Assembly: GCA_024695185.1 (NCBI GenBank)
Contig: JAILIR010000190.1
Coordinates: forward strand, 1-6,249
Length of the DNA stretch: 6,249 bases
Direction of reading: 5' to 3'
DNA from: a bacterium
Lineage (GTDB): Bacteria; Bacillota_I; Bacilli_A; Acholeplasmatales; JAEDCM01
Of the stretch, positions 4,648 to 6,249 are shown one piece after another. The notes under the pieces were generated by a model, which had not been told where the DNA came from, made no database searches, and saw only the letters and a list, made by a program, of their open reading frames with translations. Positions within the stretch are counted from its first letter, which is position 1, and every line of letters begins with the position of its first letter. The translations under genes and the position numbers were made by a program.

Positions 4648-6249
4648 TAATAGCGCTTATAGCCTTCCTATTTGGCTTATGCCTTATTATTTCTTTGCAT
4701 GAATTAGGACACTTCATGTTTGCCAAGAAGTATAATGTATTATGTTATGATTATTCTATTGGTATGGGTCCATTAATTTATGGAAAGAAGAAGGGTGAAA
4801 CTTTATATGGTATTAGAGCAATACCACTAGGTGGCTTTGTGGCCATGGCTGATGGTGCTGTTGCTAACGATTTACTAGAAAAAGATAGCGAAATAGGAAT
4901 AAAGGTAAATGAAAATAATATCATTACTGATATCATCCTAACTGATCAAATGCCTAGTGATATAAGAGGTAAGGTAGTAGATAGAGATGTATATTGTATG
5001 GAAGGTAATGCTCCATACATAATTTTAAATATTGATGGAACTGAAACAAATTATGAAGTTGATATTAAAGCAAATGTTTATCTAAAGAAAGATAAACCAA
5101 TGCAATTAGCTCCATATGATAGATGCTTTGAATCAAAGACAAAATGGCAAAGATTTGTTATGCTATTTGCTGGTCCAGGCATGAACTTCATACTAGCAAT
5201 ATTCTTATTTATCATTGCTGGTTTATTAGTAGGTAAGCCTTCAACTAAGCCAATAATTGGTTCTATGGAAGAAACTTATAAGCTAGATAAAGTAGAATAT
5301 AAATATCCTGCTTTTGAAGCTGGACTTAAAAAGGGTGACCAAATAACTAAGATTAATGATAAAGAAGTTAGTAAGTGGAATGATATTAGTATTATTACTG
5401 ATGAAATAAAATCAACTAATACATTAACTGTTGAAGTAACTTATGTTAGAGATGGAATAGAAGCAACTACAACTCTTAGACCAATGATTGTTTTAGGTAA
5501 TATTGGTGTAATGGGTAATTTAGAAGAATTTAGTGATGCTGATGGCGCAACAATATTTATCTATACAACAAAGGCTCAAAAGGCTGGTTTAGAAAATAAA
5601 GATGTTATTACAAAGATTGAATATATTGATAAAAAGGATAGCACAAAAGATGCTTCTTGGGAGATTCATTCATGGAGTGATCTAATTGGTGCTCTTACAG
5701 ATGAAAGTATTAATGGTAAAGAATTAAAGGTTACTGTTAATAGAGCTGGTGAGGTTAAGACACTTGATGTACCTACGTTTAGTTCTTCAGAAGTAAAGAA
5801 GATTAAGGATTTAACATTATATGGAGCTACTATTGGTGTTAGTCCAAAATATCATTTTGATTTCCTATATAGCTTTGTTTATACATTTAAGAGCTTTGGA
5901 AAGAGTATATCTAGTGTATGGGGTACATTAGGTTTATTATTCACTTCAAAGAATGTTGGTGTTAAAGATTTATCAGGTCCAGTTGGTATATTCTCATTAA
6001 TCAAAAATTCACTTGCTGGTGGCTTTGCAAACTATATTTATTTCTTAGGCTTCCTAAGTGTTAATATTGGTATAGTTAACTTACTACCAATACCTGCCCT
6101 AGATGGTGGTAGAATCGTATTTGTAGGCATAGAAGCAGTCACAAGAAAGAAAGTAAATAAGAAAGTAGAAGACTGGTTAAACAATATCGTATTCTTCCTA
6201 CTAATAGGACTATTCATCTATATAACAATTAACGATGTTTTAAGGCTTG
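4638..6249 (+). CDS. rseP: RseP/RasP-type intramembrane site-2 zinc metalloprotease (3' partial)
   Basis: Site-2 proteases of this family cut membrane-bound anti-sigma factors and clear leftover signal peptides. In Bacillota the relatives are RasP and Eep. The frame is open for 537 codons to the window edge with no stop. Zinc ligands are visible: HELGH at residues 21-25 in the first membrane helix, and the third-ligand motif LLPIPALDGGR (482-492) with Asp489. Also present are AIPLGGFVAMAD after the first helix, an extracytoplasmic beta region (about 75-165) ending in QLAPYDRCF, GPGMNFILA (179-187) in the second helix, SGPVGI (446-451) before the third (about 465-485), and a last helix at about 517-532. 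Between helices 2 and 3 there appear to be two PDZ domains: one with PAFEAGLKKGDQITKIND (from 224), one with AQKAGLENKDVITKI (from about 314). RasP has one PDZ and about 420 residues, so this protein is long. The ending NDVLRL resembles the usual C-terminus, so only a few residues are probably missing. Confidence 0.95.
   Translation, partial: MDIVIALIAFLFGLCLIISLHELGHFMFAKKYNVLCYDYSIGMGPLIYGKKKGETLYGIRAIPLGGFVAMADGAVANDLLEKDSEIGIKVNENNIITDIILTDQMPSDIRGKVVDRDVYCMEGNAPYIILNIDGTETNYEVDIKANVYLKKDKPMQLAPYDRCFESKTKWQRFVMLFAGPGMNFILAIFLFIIAGLLVGKPSTKPIIGSMEETYKLDKVEYKYPAFEAGLKKGDQITKINDKEVSKWNDISIITDEIKSTNTLTVEVTYVRDGIEATTTLRPMIVLGNIGVMGNLEEFSDADGATIFIYTTKAQKAGLENKDVITKIEYIDKKDSTKDASWEIHSWSDLIGALTDESINGKELKVTVNRAGEVKTLDVPTFSSSEVKKIKDLTLYGATIGVSPKYHFDFLYSFVYTFKSFGKSISSVWGTLGLLFTSKNVGVKDLSGPVGIFSLIKNSLAGGFANYIYFLGFLSVNIGIVNLLPIPALDGGRIVFVGIEAVTRKKVNKKVEDWLNNIVFFLLIGLFIYITINDVLRL

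Overview
The window is a 6.2-kb stretch of AT-rich chromosome with seven genes, all on the + strand. The order is tsf (cut at the 5' edge), pyrH, frr, a 110-residue membrane protein, cdsA, dxr and rseP (cut close to its 3' end). This is the conserved Bacillota housekeeping cluster rpsB-tsf-pyrH-frr-uppS-cdsA-dxr-rseP. AT-rich codons (AGA for Arg, TTA for Leu), strong AGGAGG-type ribosome binding sites and tight gene packing also fit a low-GC Bacillota. It could be an uncultured Bacilli/Erysipelotrichales-type gut lineage, but that is inference. Trp is TGG wherever I checked and no frame contains TGA, so nothing suggests a reassigned code.

Positions 2-2198 hold translation and nucleotide genes: EF-Ts, UMP kinase and ribosome recycling factor. 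A modest hairpin with a short T-rich tail lies between tsf and pyrH (879-907). A strong intrinsic terminator follows frr (2197-2227).

Positions 2275-6249 hold envelope genes, apparently transcribed from their own promoter with a perfect TATAAT at 2253-2258. The first gene is an unrecognised three-helix membrane protein in the slot normally held by uppS. CdsA then makes CDP-diacylglycerol for phospholipids, Dxr performs the first committed step of the MEP isoprenoid pathway, and RseP is an intramembrane site-2 protease. The genes are tightly coupled: stop codons are nested in the next ribosome binding site, and dxr and rseP overlap by 10 nt.

Most of the window is ordinary core genome. The points worth a second look are the missing uppS and its unknown membrane-protein replacement, the almost leaderless promoter in front of that gene, and an RseP that appears to carry two PDZ domains and runs past 537 residues. 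I found no mobile element, CRISPR array, tRNA or rRNA, and no gene-free stretch longer than about 80 bases.
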